Shown here: piece after piece, positions 28,415 to 37,272 of the stretch
How positions within the stretch are numbered: the first letter of the stretch is position 1
Layout: each line of letters begins with the position of its first letter
From: Virgisporangium aliadipatigenens
GTDB taxonomy: Bacteria > Actinomycetota > Actinomycetes > Mycobacteriales > Micromonosporaceae
Assembly (NCBI RefSeq): GCF_016863615.1
Contig: NZ_BOPF01000013.1
Location: 1 to 64,000, forward strand
Direction: 5' to 3'
Length of the DNA stretch: 64,000 nucleotides
The notes under the pieces: model-generated
What the model was told of the DNA's origin: nothing
What the model saw: the letters and a program-made list of their open reading frames with translations, nothing else
Databases searched by the model: none
Program-made: the position numbers and the translations under genes

Positions 28415-29289
28415 ACGTGCCTCGCCGCGGTCGTGGAGAAGAGGCCGCCGGGCCGCACCAGCAGCACGACGAGGAGGAGGACGAGAATCGCCACGGGCGT
28501 GATGTCGCTGGCGATGTAACCCGTGGAGTAGGTCAGCACCAGCCCGACGAAGATCCCGCCGATGACCGCGCCGACCGGACTGTCCAGCCCGCCCACGACC
28601 GCCGCGGTGAACGCCGACACGAACACCAGGTCCATCGCGTGCGGGTGCAGCCCCAGCTCGGTCGGGATGACGAGCATGCCGCCCACGGCACCGACCGCGG
28701 CGGCCAGCGCCCAGCCGAGGGTCAGCATCCCGGCGACGTTGACACCGAGCAGCCGCGACACCTCCGGCGCGAACGCCGACGCCCGCATCCGCAGGCCGAC
28801 CGGCGTGCGGGTGAACAGCAGCGCCAGCAGCACGACGATCAGCAGCACCGTGCCGAGCACGAACAGGTCGTACGGCGACAGCAGCCCGGTGCCGCCCACC
28901 ATCAGCGGCCGCTGGTCGAACGGCCCCTCGAACGGCAGGAACTGGTTGCCGTAGATCATGCCGACGATCGCCGTGATGACGAGCACCACGCCGAGCGCCA
29001 CGATGACGTTGTTGAGCGGGGCCGAGTGGTCCACGAAGCGCATGACGCCGCGTTCGACCAGTGCGCCCAGCACCAGCCCGCCCACGAGCGCCGCGACGAA
29101 CCCGAGCCAGTAGCTGTCGGTGGCCTTGGTGACGCTGTACGCGGCGTACGCCGTCGCGACGGCCATCGCGCCCTGCGCGAAGTTGACGATGCGGGCCGCC
29201 CGCCAGATGAGCACCAGCGCCAGGGCGAACGCGGAGTACACCGCGCCCCTGGAAAGGCCGATGAAGGTAAGGGACAGGAGCTTGTCCAC
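28411..29289 (-). CDS. Branched-chain-type ABC transporter permease, LivH-like
   Basis: 292 aa with about 8 TM helices. Family hallmarks include RIVNFAQGAMA near residue 34, VGLRMRASAFAPEVSRLLGVN near residue 166 (EAA-like coupling loop) and GGLDSPVGAVIGGIFVGL near residue 235. It starts with a GTG 34 bp after the LivF-like stop and is translationally coupled to the LivM-like gene. Confidence 0.94.
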   Translation of the reverse strand: MDKLLSLTFIGLSRGAVYSAFALALVLIWRAARIVNFAQGAMAVATAYAAYSVTKATDSYWLGFVAALVGGLVLGALVERGVMRFVDHSAPLNNVIVALGVVLVITAIVGMIYGNQFLPFEGPFDQRPLMVGGTGLLSPYDLFVLGTVLLIVVLLALLFTRTPVGLRMRASAFAPEVSRLLGVNVAGMLTLGWALAAAVGAVGGMLVIPTELGLHPHAMDLVFVSAFTAAVVGGLDSPVGAVIGGIFVGLVLTYSTGYIASDITPVAILVLLLVVLLVRPGGLFSTTAARHV

Positions 29290-29323
29290 CTGCTGGTTCC
29301 TCCCGAGAGGGTCGACGGTGCGG

Positions 29324-30040
29324 TCAGAACCCGAGGTACGCGTGGCGCAGTTCGTCGTCGCCGCGCAGCTGCTCCGCGGAGGTCGACACCACCACCCGTC
29401 CCAGGGACATGACCACGCCCTCGTCGGCGACGGACAGGGCGCTGCGGACGTTCTGCTCGACGAGCAGGACGGTGAGGCCGGTGTCGTCCCGCAACTGGCG
29501 CAGCAGAGCCATGATCTGTGCGGTGACGCGGGGCGCGAGACCCAGCGACGGCTCGTCGAGCAGGAGCACCTTGGGGCGGGCCACCAGCGCGCGGCCGAGC
29601 GCCAGCATCTGACGTTCGCCGCCGGAGAGCTGGTGTCCCGCGCTGGAACGCCTGCGCTGCAACGGTTCGAAGAGTTGATAGACCTCGTCGAGGGCGCGCC
29701 TGGCGTCGGCGCGGTCCTTGCGCCACAGCCCGCCGAGGCGCAGGTTCTCGTCGACGGTCAGCTCGGTGACGACGCCGCGCCCCTCCGGAACGTGCGCCAG
29801 GCCGAGCCGGATCAGGTGCTCGACCTTCACCTCCCTGAGGTCCTGCCCGTCGAAGACGACCTGACCGGCCGTCGGCTTGAGCAGCCCGGAGAGCGTGCGC
29901 AGCAAGGTGGTCTTGCCCGCGCCGTTGGCGCCGAGGACGGCGCAGATGGTGCCGGTCGGCACGCTGATGCTGACGTCCTGCAGCACCGGTGCCGCACCGT
30001 ATCCGGCCGTGACGCCGTTGATCTCAAGGATCGCGCTCAT
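29324..30040 (-). CDS. Branched-chain-type ABC transporter ATPase, LivF-like
   Basis: 238 aa. Walker A GANGAGKTT near residue 38, LivF-type GLAHVPEGRGV near residue 87, signature LSGGERQML near residue 140 and Walker B VLLLDEPSLGLAP near residue 160. Its ATG overlaps the stop of the LivG-like gene by 4 bp. The two ATPases would form the heterodimeric motor of the importer. Confidence 0.95.
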   Translation of the reverse strand: MSAILEINGVTAGYGAAPVLQDVSISVPTGTICAVLGANGAGKTTLLRTLSGLLKPTAGQVVFDGQDLREVKVEHLIRLGLAHVPEGRGVVTELTVDENLRLGGLWRKDRADARRALDEVYQLFEPLQRRRSSAGHQLSGGERQMLALGRALVARPKVLLLDEPSLGLAPRVTAQIMALLRQLRDDTGLTVLLVEQNVRSALSVADEGVVMSLGRVVVSTSAEQLRGDDELRHAYLGF

Positions 30041-30852
30041 GCCGCCGCTTCCTCGACGTCGGCGCCGAGGTAGGCCTCCAGCACCTTCGGGTTCGCCTTC
30101 ACCTCGGCCGGCGTGCCGTGCGCGATGAGGCGGCCGAAGTCGAGCACGTTGATCTCGTCGCAGACCGACATGACGAGGTCCATGTGGTGCTCCACGAGCA
30201 TCACCGCGCAGTTGAGGCCGCCGCGCGCGGGCAGCCCGCGGATGAGCGCGCCCAGCTCCTGGATGTCGTCGTGGCCCAGGCCGCCGGCCGGCTCGTCGAG
30301 CAGCATGAGCCGGGGCCGGGCGGCCAGGGCACGGGCGACGGCGATCCGCTTGCGCACGGCGTACGGCAGCGTCTGCGGATAGGCGCGGGCGTACGCGGCG
30401 ACGCCCAGCTCCGCCAGCAGCTCCATGGCGAACTCGCGCAGCCGCCGCTCCTCCCGGTCGCTGCCGGGTAACGCCAGCAGTCCCGCGAAGAAGCCGGTCC
30501 GCGCCTCGTTGGTGGCGCCGGCCATCACGTTCTCCACCACGGTCAGGTGGTCGAAGAGGCCGACGCCCTGGAGGGTGCGGGCGATGCCGTCGGCGTTGAG
30601 CCGGTGGGGTCGCGGCTGGAACGGGCGCCCGTCGACGGTCATCGAACCCGTCGACGGTTTGACGAAGCCACATACGACGTTGAACAACGTCGTCTTTCCC
30701 GCGCCGTTGGGGCCGATGACGCCGACCACCCGTCCGGGCCGGACCTGCAGCGAAACGCCTTCGAGCGCCACGAGTCCGCCGAAGCGCACCCCGATGTCGC
30801 GTAAGGACAGTCCACCGTCCGCGGCGCTGGGGTCGCCGGTTGGCGGGCTCAT
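30037..30852 (-). CDS. Branched-chain-type ABC transporter ATPase, LivG-like
   Basis: 271 aa. Walker A GPNGAGKTT near residue 49, the LivG-type segment GIARTLQGVGLF near residue 90, and Walker B LMLLDEPAGGL near residue 178. The signature motif region reads LPYAVRKRIAVARAL near residue 157: the usual LSxGxQ is replaced by LPYAVRK, which is unusual and may weaken this half-site. ATG 30852 follows a strong GGAGG. It is the first gene of the transporter operon; regulon site E lies 78 nt upstream. Confidence 0.93.
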   Translation of the reverse strand: MSPPTGDPSAADGGLSLRDIGVRFGGLVALEGVSLQVRPGRVVGVIGPNGAGKTTLFNVVCGFVKPSTGSMTVDGRPFQPRPHRLNADGIARTLQGVGLFDHLTVVENVMAGATNEARTGFFAGLLALPGSDREERRLREFAMELLAELGVAAYARAYPQTLPYAVRKRIAVARALAARPRLMLLDEPAGGLGHDDIQELGALIRGLPARGGLNCAVMLVEHHMDLVMSVCDEINVLDFGRLIAHGTPAEVKANPKVLEAYLGADVEEAAA

Positions 30853-30930
30853 ACTCACCTCCGAATTTCATCACCGCGGCAGGGAAGTCGTGCGAGAACT
30901 GCAGCTAAAGGCGGGTGCGGCAGAGGTTTC

Positions 30931-30945
30931 TACACCGCCAGTGTA
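30931..30945. promoter_or_regulatory. Regulon site E (transporter operon promoter): TACACC-N3-AGTGTA
   Basis: Same 6-3-6 layout as the sites before tetR, the two divergent units at 24 kb and the ACAD pair. The outer 5 bp (TACAC/GTGTA) are perfectly self-complementary. It lies in the 181-bp gap upstream of the LivG-like gene, which holds no other gene. Confidence 0.5.
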
Positions 30946-31033
30946 CGTTTCTCGATCGCGCCGTCAATGCCCCCGTTACGAGGCCGTGACCTGCCGATCT
31001 CATTGCCGACATATGGCCGTGAGAGAGAGATTT

Positions 31034-32164
31034 CTAGCTGCTCGGGAGGTTGACGAGAGACCCGATCGCCGCCCTGTGCCGCGCCGCCACCCCGAACGCG
31101 ACCGACGCGCTCTTGGCCCGCTTGAGGTACAGGTGTGCCGGGTGTTCCCACGTGAAGCCGATGCCGCCGTGCAGCTGCACGCACTCCTCCGCCGCCGTGA
31201 CGGCGAGCGGCCCGCAGTACGCCTGCGCCAGCGCGGCCGCCACCTCTGCGTCGTCGCCGTCGTCGGCGATCACGGCGGCCGCGTACCGCGCCACGGCCCG
31301 CGCCTCGGTCACACCCATCCAGAGGTCGGCGAGGCGGTGCTTCAACGCCTGGAACGAGCCGACCGGCCGGCCGAACTGGTACCGCGTCCTCAGATAGTCC
31401 ACAGTGGTCGAAAGGCACCACTCGGCGATACCGAGCTGCTCCGAGGCGAGCAGTGCGGCACCGGCCACGAGTGCGCCGCGAACGGCCGCCGCCGCCCGTT
31501 CCCCCGAAGCGATCTCCCGCCCGACGGCGCCGGCGAACGTGACATCCGCGAGCTGCCGCGTGGCATCGAGCGAGACCAACGGCGTGCGGGTGGCGTCGGC
31601 GGCCTCGACGGCGAAGAGCCGCCCGGACGCGGGCACCAGCAACACATCCGCGATCAGCGCGTCGGCAACGCCTTTGACGGTCCCGCTCAGCGAGTCCCCC
31701 TCGGCGGCCACGCCGTTGCCCGCGAAAGCGGACCCGGCCGGGTCTGCCGTGAACGCCTGCGGTGCGAGCGCGAAGGGCACCGCCAGTGCCGCCGACCGCT
31801 CACCGCTCGCCAGCTCCGCCAACAGGTCCGTCTCGCCCGCGCGCAGCAGGGCCTGCGTGGCCACCACGGCGGAGCCCAGATAGGGCACGGGCGCGACGGC
31901 GCGGCCCAGCTCTTCCAGAACCACGGCCGCCCGCCGGAATCCGGCGCCGGCGCCGCCCGCCGATTCTGGGATCGCCAGCCCCGCGAGGCCCATGTCGGCG
32001 GCGATCACCCGCCACAGCGAGGCGTCGTACGACTCGCCGGCGTCGATCCGCGCGAGCACCTTGTCCCACGGGGCCCGCGTCGCGAGCATGTCGCGCACGC
32101 TCGCCCGCAGGTCGTCGTCCACCTCGTCGTACAGCAGATCCGGAATCGCGTTCGAGGTGGTCAC
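31034..32164 (-). CDS. Acyl-CoA dehydrogenase-like subunit lacking the usual catalytic glutamate
   Basis: 376 aa. ACAD fold with N-terminal helices (LLYDEVDDDLRASVRDML), SAGGAGAGFRRAAVVLEELGRA near residue 70, and a C-terminal domain with RYQFGRPVGSFQALKHRLADL and VQLHGGIGFTWEHPAHLYLKRAK. The segment where the catalytic glutamate is expected reads SVAFGVAARHRAAIG, without a clear acidic residue. The GTG start overlaps the stop of the other ACAD subunit gene by 4 bp. The pair resembles the alpha2beta2 FadE enzymes of mycobacterial steroid side-chain breakdown, in which only one subunit supplies the base. Confidence 0.88.
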   Translation of the reverse strand: MTTSNAIPDLLYDEVDDDLRASVRDMLATRAPWDKVLARIDAGESYDASLWRVIAADMGLAGLAIPESAGGAGAGFRRAAVVLEELGRAVAPVPYLGSAVVATQALLRAGETDLLAELASGERSAALAVPFALAPQAFTADPAGSAFAGNGVAAEGDSLSGTVKGVADALIADVLLVPASGRLFAVEAADATRTPLVSLDATRQLADVTFAGAVGREIASGERAAAAVRGALVAGAALLASEQLGIAEWCLSTTVDYLRTRYQFGRPVGSFQALKHRLADLWMGVTEARAVARYAAAVIADDGDDAEVAAALAQAYCGPLAVTAAEECVQLHGGIGFTWEHPAHLYLKRAKSASVAFGVAARHRAAIGSLVNLPSS

Positions 32165-33348
32165 TTCGGCAGGTCCTTCCACGGGATGTCCTTGTCGGAA
32201 CGCGGCTCCGCCGGCAGGCCCAGCACCCGTTCGGCGATGATGTTGCGCAGGATCTCCGAGGTGCCGCCCTCGATGGAGTTGCCCTTGGCGCGCAGGTAGC
32301 GGTAGCTCGGCGTGCGGTCGGTGAAGTCCACGGCCTCCGGCCGCTTCATCTCCCACGTGTCGTGCAGCAGCCCCTCGCCGGCGAGCAGTTCCAGCTCGAA
32401 CCCGGTCATCTGCTGGTTGAGCGTGGCGAACGACAGCTTCACCGCGGAACCCTCGGGGCCGACCTCGCCGACGGCCAACTGCTGGCGGATCCGCGCGGCG
32501 GACAGGCGTGCGGCCTCGGCGCGCACCCAGTACTTGAGGAGTTCGTCGTGCAGCGCCGGCACGCGCAGCTCCGGCCGCTCCCGCCACTCCTGCGTGAGAA
32601 CCCCGATCATCCCGCCCTCGCGCGGGACCGCCCCGCCGCCGATGGCGACGCGTTCGTTCATGAGGGTGCTCATGGCGACCCGCCACCCGTTGCCCACGGC
32701 GTCCAGCCGCAGGTCGTCGGAGAGCCGGACCCCGGTCAGGAACACCTCGTTGAACTCCGCCTCGCCGGTGGCCTGGCGCAGCGGCCGCACCTCGACGCCG
32801 GGCGCGGTCATGTCGCAGACGAAGTAGGTGATCCCCTGATGCTTGGGCACCGTGGGATCGGTGCGGGCGATGAGGATCGCCCAGCGGGCGATGTGCGCCA
32901 GCGACGTCCACACCTTCTGCCCGTCGATCACCCAGTCGTCGCCGTCGCGCACGGCCCTGGTGCGCAACGTCGCCAGGTCGGAACCGGCGCCCGGCTCGCT
33001 GAAGAGCTGGCACCACACCTCCTCGCCGGTCCACAGTGGACGGAGGAAGCGCCGCTTCTGCGCATCCGTGCCGTGGCGCAGGATCGTCGGTGCGGCCATG
33101 CCCAGGCCGATGCCGTTGCGGCGCGCGTTGTTGTCGGGCGCGCCCGCCGCGACGAACTCCGCGTCGACCACCGGTTGCAGCGCCCGCGGGGCGCCGAGCC
33201 CGCCGTGCCCGACGGGGTAGTGGATCCAGGCGAGCCCCGCGTCGTACCGCGCCCGCAGGAACTCCAGTCTGTCGCCGCGCGGGTCGTGGTCGGCGAGGAA
33301 GCCCGCCACCAGCTTGCGCAACGACTCGGCCGTGACCGGCTCTGCCAT
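32161..33348 (-). CDS. Acyl-CoA dehydrogenase, catalytic subunit of a two-subunit enzyme
   Basis: 395 aa. FAD-binding LFSEPGAGSDLATL near residue 123, KVWTSLAHIARWAILIART near 153, and a C-terminal active-site segment NSIEGGTSEILRNIIAERVLG with the catalytic glutamate in EGGT (about 365). The ATG at 33348 follows GGAGGGCGGT. An in-frame extension to 33468 has no ribosome site and would cross the regulon site. Coupled by GTGA to the second subunit gene. Bulky acyl-CoA such as steroid or terpenoid side chains are plausible substrates. Confidence 0.92.
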   Translation of the reverse strand: MAEPVTAESLRKLVAGFLADHDPRGDRLEFLRARYDAGLAWIHYPVGHGGLGAPRALQPVVDAEFVAAGAPDNNARRNGIGLGMAAPTILRHGTDAQKRRFLRPLWTGEEVWCQLFSEPGAGSDLATLRTRAVRDGDDWVIDGQKVWTSLAHIARWAILIARTDPTVPKHQGITYFVCDMTAPGVEVRPLRQATGEAEFNEVFLTGVRLSDDLRLDAVGNGWRVAMSTLMNERVAIGGGAVPREGGMIGVLTQEWRERPELRVPALHDELLKYWVRAEAARLSAARIRQQLAVGEVGPEGSAVKLSFATLNQQMTGFELELLAGEGLLHDTWEMKRPEAVDFTDRTPSYRYLRAKGNSIEGGTSEILRNIIAERVLGLPAEPRSDKDIPWKDLPK

Positions 33349-33364
33349 ACCGCCCTCCAGTTCT

Positions 33365-33379
33365 TGCACCTTGAGTGCA
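33365..33379. promoter_or_regulatory. Regulon site D (ACAD pair promoter): TGCACC-N3-AGTGCA
   Basis: 15-bp near-palindrome, 11 of 12 arm positions as in TGCACT-N3-AGTGCA, 16 nt upstream of the ACAD ATG. It is the distal edge of the inferred regulon. Confidence 0.62.
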
Positions 33380-33400
33380 ATATAGGGGCGGCGCGCACTC

Positions 33401-33784
33401 CTAGTCCAGCAGCCGGAGCATCTCCGGGAGATCGAAGAAACGCGCGGTCTCCACCGCCGTGGGGCCACCGGCGTGCGGGTCGGCGCCGGCGGAAAGAAGC
33501 AGGCGGACCGTGTCGGCGTTGCGCCGGAAGACGGCCGCCGCCAACGCCGTCTGCCCGCGATCGTTGACCCGATCCGGCTCGGCGCCGTGCGACAACAACA
33601 CCCGCACCGTGTCCGGGTGGTTGTGGTAGGCCGCCAGGATCAGCAGCGTGTCGCCCTTGTCGTTGGTCATGTTCGCCGGCAGGCCGGCCGCGACCTGGGC
33701 GCCCAACTCCTCGGCCTGCCCGTGCCGGGCCAGGTCGAACATGCGGTGGGCGAATGCGAGCGTCTCGGCGTCGAGTTCCGGCAT
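33401..33784 (-). CDS. Small ankyrin-repeat protein
   Basis: 127 aa. About two and a half ankyrin repeats: NDKGDTLLILAAYHNHPDTVRVLLSHGA, NDRGQTALAAAVFRRNADTVRLLLSAGA, then a shorter PTAVETARFFDLPEMLRLL. No signal peptide or membrane segment, so it is cytosolic and presumably binds a protein partner. It ends 52 bp from the ACAD operon start on the same strand and is separated by the regulon site. Partner unknown. Confidence 0.88.
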   Translation of the reverse strand: MPELDAETLAFAHRMFDLARHGQAEELGAQVAAGLPANMTNDKGDTLLILAAYHNHPDTVRVLLSHGAEPDRVNDRGQTALAAAVFRRNADTVRLLLSAGADPHAGGPTAVETARFFDLPEMLRLLD

Positions 33785-33793
33785 CGTCCCACG

Positions 33794-34957
33794 CTAACCC
33801 GCGGCGAGTTCGCGCTCCAGCGGAGTGCGGAAGCGGGGCGTGATGCGGATCGGCCCCAGCCACTCCCCCAGCGCGTTCGCGGCCGCATCGATCGCCGCCG
33901 ACGCCTCGCCGCCGACGTCCTCCAGCAGCCGCACCGCCACCGTGCCGTCCGCGCGCTGCCCCCAGCCGCCGACGACCCGGCCGTGCGCCCAGACCGTCGG
34001 GCCGGCGTTGCCGGTGCGGTCGAAGAGCGCGGGCCCGTGCGCCCCGAGGTACCAGTCACGTTCCACCCAGCCCATCACCGTCGGGTCGAGCGCCGGCAGC
34101 AGCGCCACCCACGGCGCCGGTTCGGGCGTCGGGTCCAGGTCGTCGGCGAGCGCCACCCCGGCCGTCCCGTCGAGGTCCACGGCCACCGCGTCCGCCCCGG
34201 CCAGGGCCGCCCGGGTGTGCGTCAGCGTCCATCCCGTCCACCACTTCAGATCCGCGACGCTCGCGGGACCGTAGGCCTGTAGCCACAGTCGCGCCAGTCG
34301 CACCCGGGCCTCTTCCGGGGGAACGGCTTCACGCCCGGCCGGCAGCCAGTTCCCGGCCGGCGACCACTCGTACTGACTGGAGATCCAGGTCCCACGCGGC
34401 CGGCCGCGCACGATCATCCCCCGCGCGGCCAACACGGAGAGCACCCGCGTCGTGATGTTCTGCGGCGTCTCGTAGCTCTTCTCGGGATTGGCCGGCAGTT
34501 GCAGGCGCAGCCGCGGCTCGTCGGTCGACAGCTGCGCGGCCGTCGCGCTGCCCCGCTTCTCGAGCGCGTCAAGGGTGCAGCGCTCCACGTCCGCCAGCCA
34601 CGCCTCGTCGCCCAGCCCGGCCTTCGCCAGGTGCTGGAGCAGCCGGCGGCGTTCGGTGACGGCGATCGTGTCCGTGCAGGCGGCCTGCACCACCGGAGCC
34701 GTCCCCACCGGCACCACGAACATCGTGCGCCGCATCCCCAGCATCCGGATCAGCGTGCGCCGCTCGTACAGCGCGTCGGCGACCCCGTCGGCGTGCGGGG
34801 CGGCCAGGCGGGCGGCCACCGACAGGTACACCGTCGCCGGGTCGGTCGCGTGCAGGGCCACCAGATCCTCCGCCACGCCCACCGGGTCGGTGCCGACCGT
34901 GGCGAGGCGGTGCCGGTGCGCCAACCGCGCCCGGCGCTCGGCGACGGTGAACCTCAT
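33794..34957 (-). CDS. Winged-helix DNA-binding protein (AlkX/YcaQ-like, HTH_42)
   Basis: 387 aa. N-terminal MRFTVAERRARLAHRHRL followed by DLVALHATDPATVYLSVAAR near residue 30 and YERRTLIRMLGMRRTMFVVP near residue 66 are the standard opening of this family. Tandem winged helices follow (RLWLQAYGPASVADLKWWTGWT). Members bind DNA, and some act in repair of crosslinks or alkylated DNA (YcaQ/AlkX glycosylases). Whether this one has catalytic activity is unknown. The ATG overlaps the stop of the upstream membrane-protein gene by 4 bp. Confidence 0.85.
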   Translation of the reverse strand: MRFTVAERRARLAHRHRLATVGTDPVGVAEDLVALHATDPATVYLSVAARLAAPHADGVADALYERRTLIRMLGMRRTMFVVPVGTAPVVQAACTDTIAVTERRRLLQHLAKAGLGDEAWLADVERCTLDALEKRGSATAAQLSTDEPRLRLQLPANPEKSYETPQNITTRVLSVLAARGMIVRGRPRGTWISSQYEWSPAGNWLPAGREAVPPEEARVRLARLWLQAYGPASVADLKWWTGWTLTHTRAALAGADAVAVDLDGTAGVALADDLDPTPEPAPWVALLPALDPTVMGWVERDWYLGAHGPALFDRTGNAGPTVWAHGRVVGGWGQRADGTVAVRLLEDVGGEASAAIDAAANALGEWLGPIRITPRFRTPLERELAAG

Positions 34958-35622
34958 GCCGTCGTCTCCTCCGGTGCCCCCTGCGGCGGCGCCTCCGGTG
35001 CGGGCTCCTCCGCCGGCGGCCGCTTCCCCGGCACGGCGGCGAGCACGTTGCCGAACCCCAGCACGGCCAGCAGCACCACCACGAGCCAGAACCCGTACCG
35101 GAACTCCAACGCGTCGAAGATCTGATCCTTGGACACCCGCCCGGTGAACGACGGGTCCACCTTCTCCGTCAGCTGCGGCGCCAGCGCCTCGGCGACCCTG
35201 TTCTCGGTGCGCAGCACGGCCGCCAGAAGCCCGATCCCGCTCAGGAACGCCGCCGCCGCGGCCGTCCAGGAGCGCCACCGCGCCCACGGCAGGAACGCCG
35301 CCGCGAGGCCCACGAGCAGCAGCACCGCCGCCACCACCGCGAACGGCTCCGCCCCGAACGTCAGCTCCCGCGCCCCGAACTCCTCGTCGTCCGTGGTGCC
35401 GGTGGCGGTGCCGTCGGAGTCCACCCCGCCCTCGGTCTGCGCCACGCTGACGTCGGCCGGTCCGCCGAACACCAGGTCGCTACCCGTGTACGTGACCTCG
35501 AGAGCGATCCGCTCGCTGCGGTCGCCGCCCTCGCAGGCGAGCGTCAGGAACGGCAGAAAAAGCATCAGTCCCACCAGCACGAAGCCGGTGGGACTGAACA
35601 GTCGTCGGATGTAGGGCCGCAT
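34954..35622 (-). CDS. Membrane protein of unknown function
   Basis: 222 aa, not assigned to a family. About four hydrophobic segments: near 13-29 (FVLVGLMLFLPFLTLAC), near 112-130 (VAAVLLLVGLAAAFLP), near 135-155 and near 183-200 (FWLVVVLLAVLGFGNVLAAV). A polar domain of about 75 residues lies outside between the first two. The C-terminus is a Pro/Glu/Ala-rich tail. Coupled by ATGA to the AlkX-like gene, which suggests co-expression but not a shared function. Confidence 0.75.
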   Translation of the reverse strand: MRPYIRRLFSPTGFVLVGLMLFLPFLTLACEGGDRSERIALEVTYTGSDLVFGGPADVSVAQTEGGVDSDGTATGTTDDEEFGARELTFGAEPFAVVAAVLLLVGLAAAFLPWARWRSWTAAAAAFLSGIGLLAAVLRTENRVAEALAPQLTEKVDPSFTGRVSKDQIFDALEFRYGFWLVVVLLAVLGFGNVLAAVPGKRPPAEEPAPEAPPQGAPEETTA

Positions 35623-35638
35623 CGGCCCATTCTGCGCC

Positions 35639-35902
35639 TCATGCCGCCTTCGGGAGGCTCACGACCCCCTCCGTCGCGAACGCCGACCGCACGGCGTCGA
35701 GGCACCAGCACATGCGCCGGACCGCGATGTCCGGGTGCTCGCCGAACTCGACGGCGACGCGGGTGATGCACTCGTCGGCGCCCAACTTCCGGAGGGATCC
35801 CTCGACGGCGTCGCGGACCTGCTCCGGCTCGGGCCGCTGAGACGCCTGCAGGCAGGACACGAACAGCGCCTCCGCGCGAATCGCATCGATGGTGGTGGTC
35901 AC
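35639..35902 (-). CDS. Conserved small actinobacterial protein
   Basis: 87 aa, of a type I recall as widespread in actinomycetes and without known function (AEALFVSCLQASQRPEPEQVR near residue 10, VAVEFGEHPDIAVRRM near residue 55). Likely an all-helical soluble protein. The GTG at 35902 follows a GGAGGT ribosome site, which decides the start over an ATG at 35989. The 182-bp region upstream carries no gene; it contains an imperfect GTGAC-N11-GTCAC dyad that might be regulatory. Confidence 0.75.
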   Translation of the reverse strand: MTTTIDAIRAEALFVSCLQASQRPEPEQVRDAVEGSLRKLGADECITRVAVEFGEHPDIAVRRMCWCLDAVRSAFATEGVVSLPKAA

Positions 35903-36084
35903 GGCTACCTCCTGACCGCTCGTAGCGGCACCCCCATGAAGTGGTGCCTGTGTGTCTTCAACTGTGGCGCGCGACACGATGAACAACATCGCCCCGACAG
36001 GTACGTGACACGAACTGTTGAGTCACATTCGGGGCAGCGCGCATACCCGAAGACACGAGCGGCGACGGCCGACGGTTCAGCCGT

Positions 36085-37272
36085 TCACAGCCGGAAAGCG
36101 GCCACCAACTGGGTGAGGCGGGTGGATGCGCCGCTGAGATAGTCGGCCGCCTGCCGGGTCTCGTCCGTGGCCGCGCCGGCCGCCGTCGCGGCGGTGCGCA
36201 CCCGGTCGATCGCGGCGGCGATCTCGGCCGAACTGGCGTTCACGGCACCGGTGCCGGCCGCGATGTCGGACGTCGTGCTGATCTGGCGCTCCACGGCGGC
36301 GGTCACCACGTCCTGGCTGCCGGCGATCGAGGTGATCACCTCGGCGATCTCGGCGACCGTGCGCACGGCCCGTTCGGTGTCGCCCTGGATGCCCTCGATC
36401 TGGCGGGTGATCTGCTCCGTGGCCGCCGCCGTGGCGTTCGACAGCTCCTTGACCTCGTTGGCCACGATCGCGAAGCCGCGCCCGGCCTCACCCGCGCGGG
36501 CCGCCTCGATGGTGGCGTTCAGGGCGAGGAGGTTGGTCTGCTCGGCGATGGCCGTGATCGTGCGCACCACCTCGCCGATCTGGTGGCTGGAGGCGCGCAG
36601 GCGGTCGACGTTCTCCGTCGCCTCCGCCGCACTGGTCACCGCGCCGGCCGCCGACCGGGCCGCGGACTGGCTGTGGTTGCTGATCTCGGTGATGGCGCCG
36701 CGCAGGCGGGCCGTCCGTTCGGCGATCTCGGCCATGTCCGTCGTGACGGCGTGCGCGGAGCCGGTCACCGTGTCGAGCTGGGTCGAGGTGTCCGTGATCG
36801 AACCGACCATCGCGCCGCTGGCGACGTTCAGCACGTCCGAGTAGCGGACGAGGTCGCCGGCGGCGTCGCGGATGCCGTTCACGGTGCCGCCGGTCTGCAG
36901 CATCAGCGCGTTGAACGAGTCGCTCATCCGGCCCAGTTCGTTGCCGCCCGGCAGGGCCAGCCGCTGGGTCAGGTCCCCCTGGGCGGCCGCGGCGAGCGCC
37001 ACGTCGGCGGTGCGCAGCCCGTACACCACCGTGCGGGCACCGGAGAGGTTGAGGAGCAGGCCCAGCGGAACGGTCACCAGCGGCAGCCACAGCGCCAGGG
37101 CGCGCAGCGACTCCAGGCGTTCCCGCGCGGCAGAACCGGCGGGCAGCGCGGACACGGCGTCGCCCGCGACCGAACGGGCGTACCAGGCCAGCGTGAGCAC
37201 CCCCACGAGGAAGAGCAGCACGGAGAGGGCCATCCGTGGCTTGGTGGGGATCTTTTCCAGAACCGTGAACAA
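36085..37272 (-). CDS. Methyl-accepting chemotaxis-type protein without an extracellular sensor domain
   Basis: 395 aa. Two TM helices (about 15-32 and 59-77) enclose only about 27 residues, so there is no room for a normal ligand-binding domain. A HAMP-like region follows (about 78-130, [13 protein letters not shown]), then a full MCP signalling domain with the hairpin tip [25 protein letters not shown] (split around residue 250). No CheA, CheW or flagellar gene is nearby. It may sense membrane state or act through a partner. The 182-bp upstream gap up to 37455 shows no gene. Confidence 0.9.
   Translation of the reverse strand: MFTVLEKIPTKPRMALSVLLFLVGVLTLAWYARSVAGDAVSALPAGSAARERLESLRALALWLPLVTVPLGLLLNLSGARTVVYGLRTADVALAAAAQGDLTQRLALPGGNELGRMSDSFNALMLQTGGTVNGIRDAAGDLVRYSDVLNVASGAMVGSITDTSTQLDTVTGSAHAVTTDMAEIAERTARLRGAITEISNHSQSAARSAAGAVTSAAEATENVDRLRASSHQIGEVVRTITAIAEQTNLLALNATIEAARAGEAGRGFAIVANEVKELSNATAAATEQITRQIEGIQGDTERAVRTVAEIAEVITSIAGSQDVVTAAVERQISTTSDIAAGTGAVNASSAEIAAAIDRVRTAATAAGAATDETRQAADYLSGASTRLTQLVAAFRL

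Noticed and set aside
35990-36030. GTGAC-N11-GTCAC dyad as a defined operator
   Set aside because: Short arms and a long centre in a high-GC background; not repeated elsewhere and no regulator beside it.
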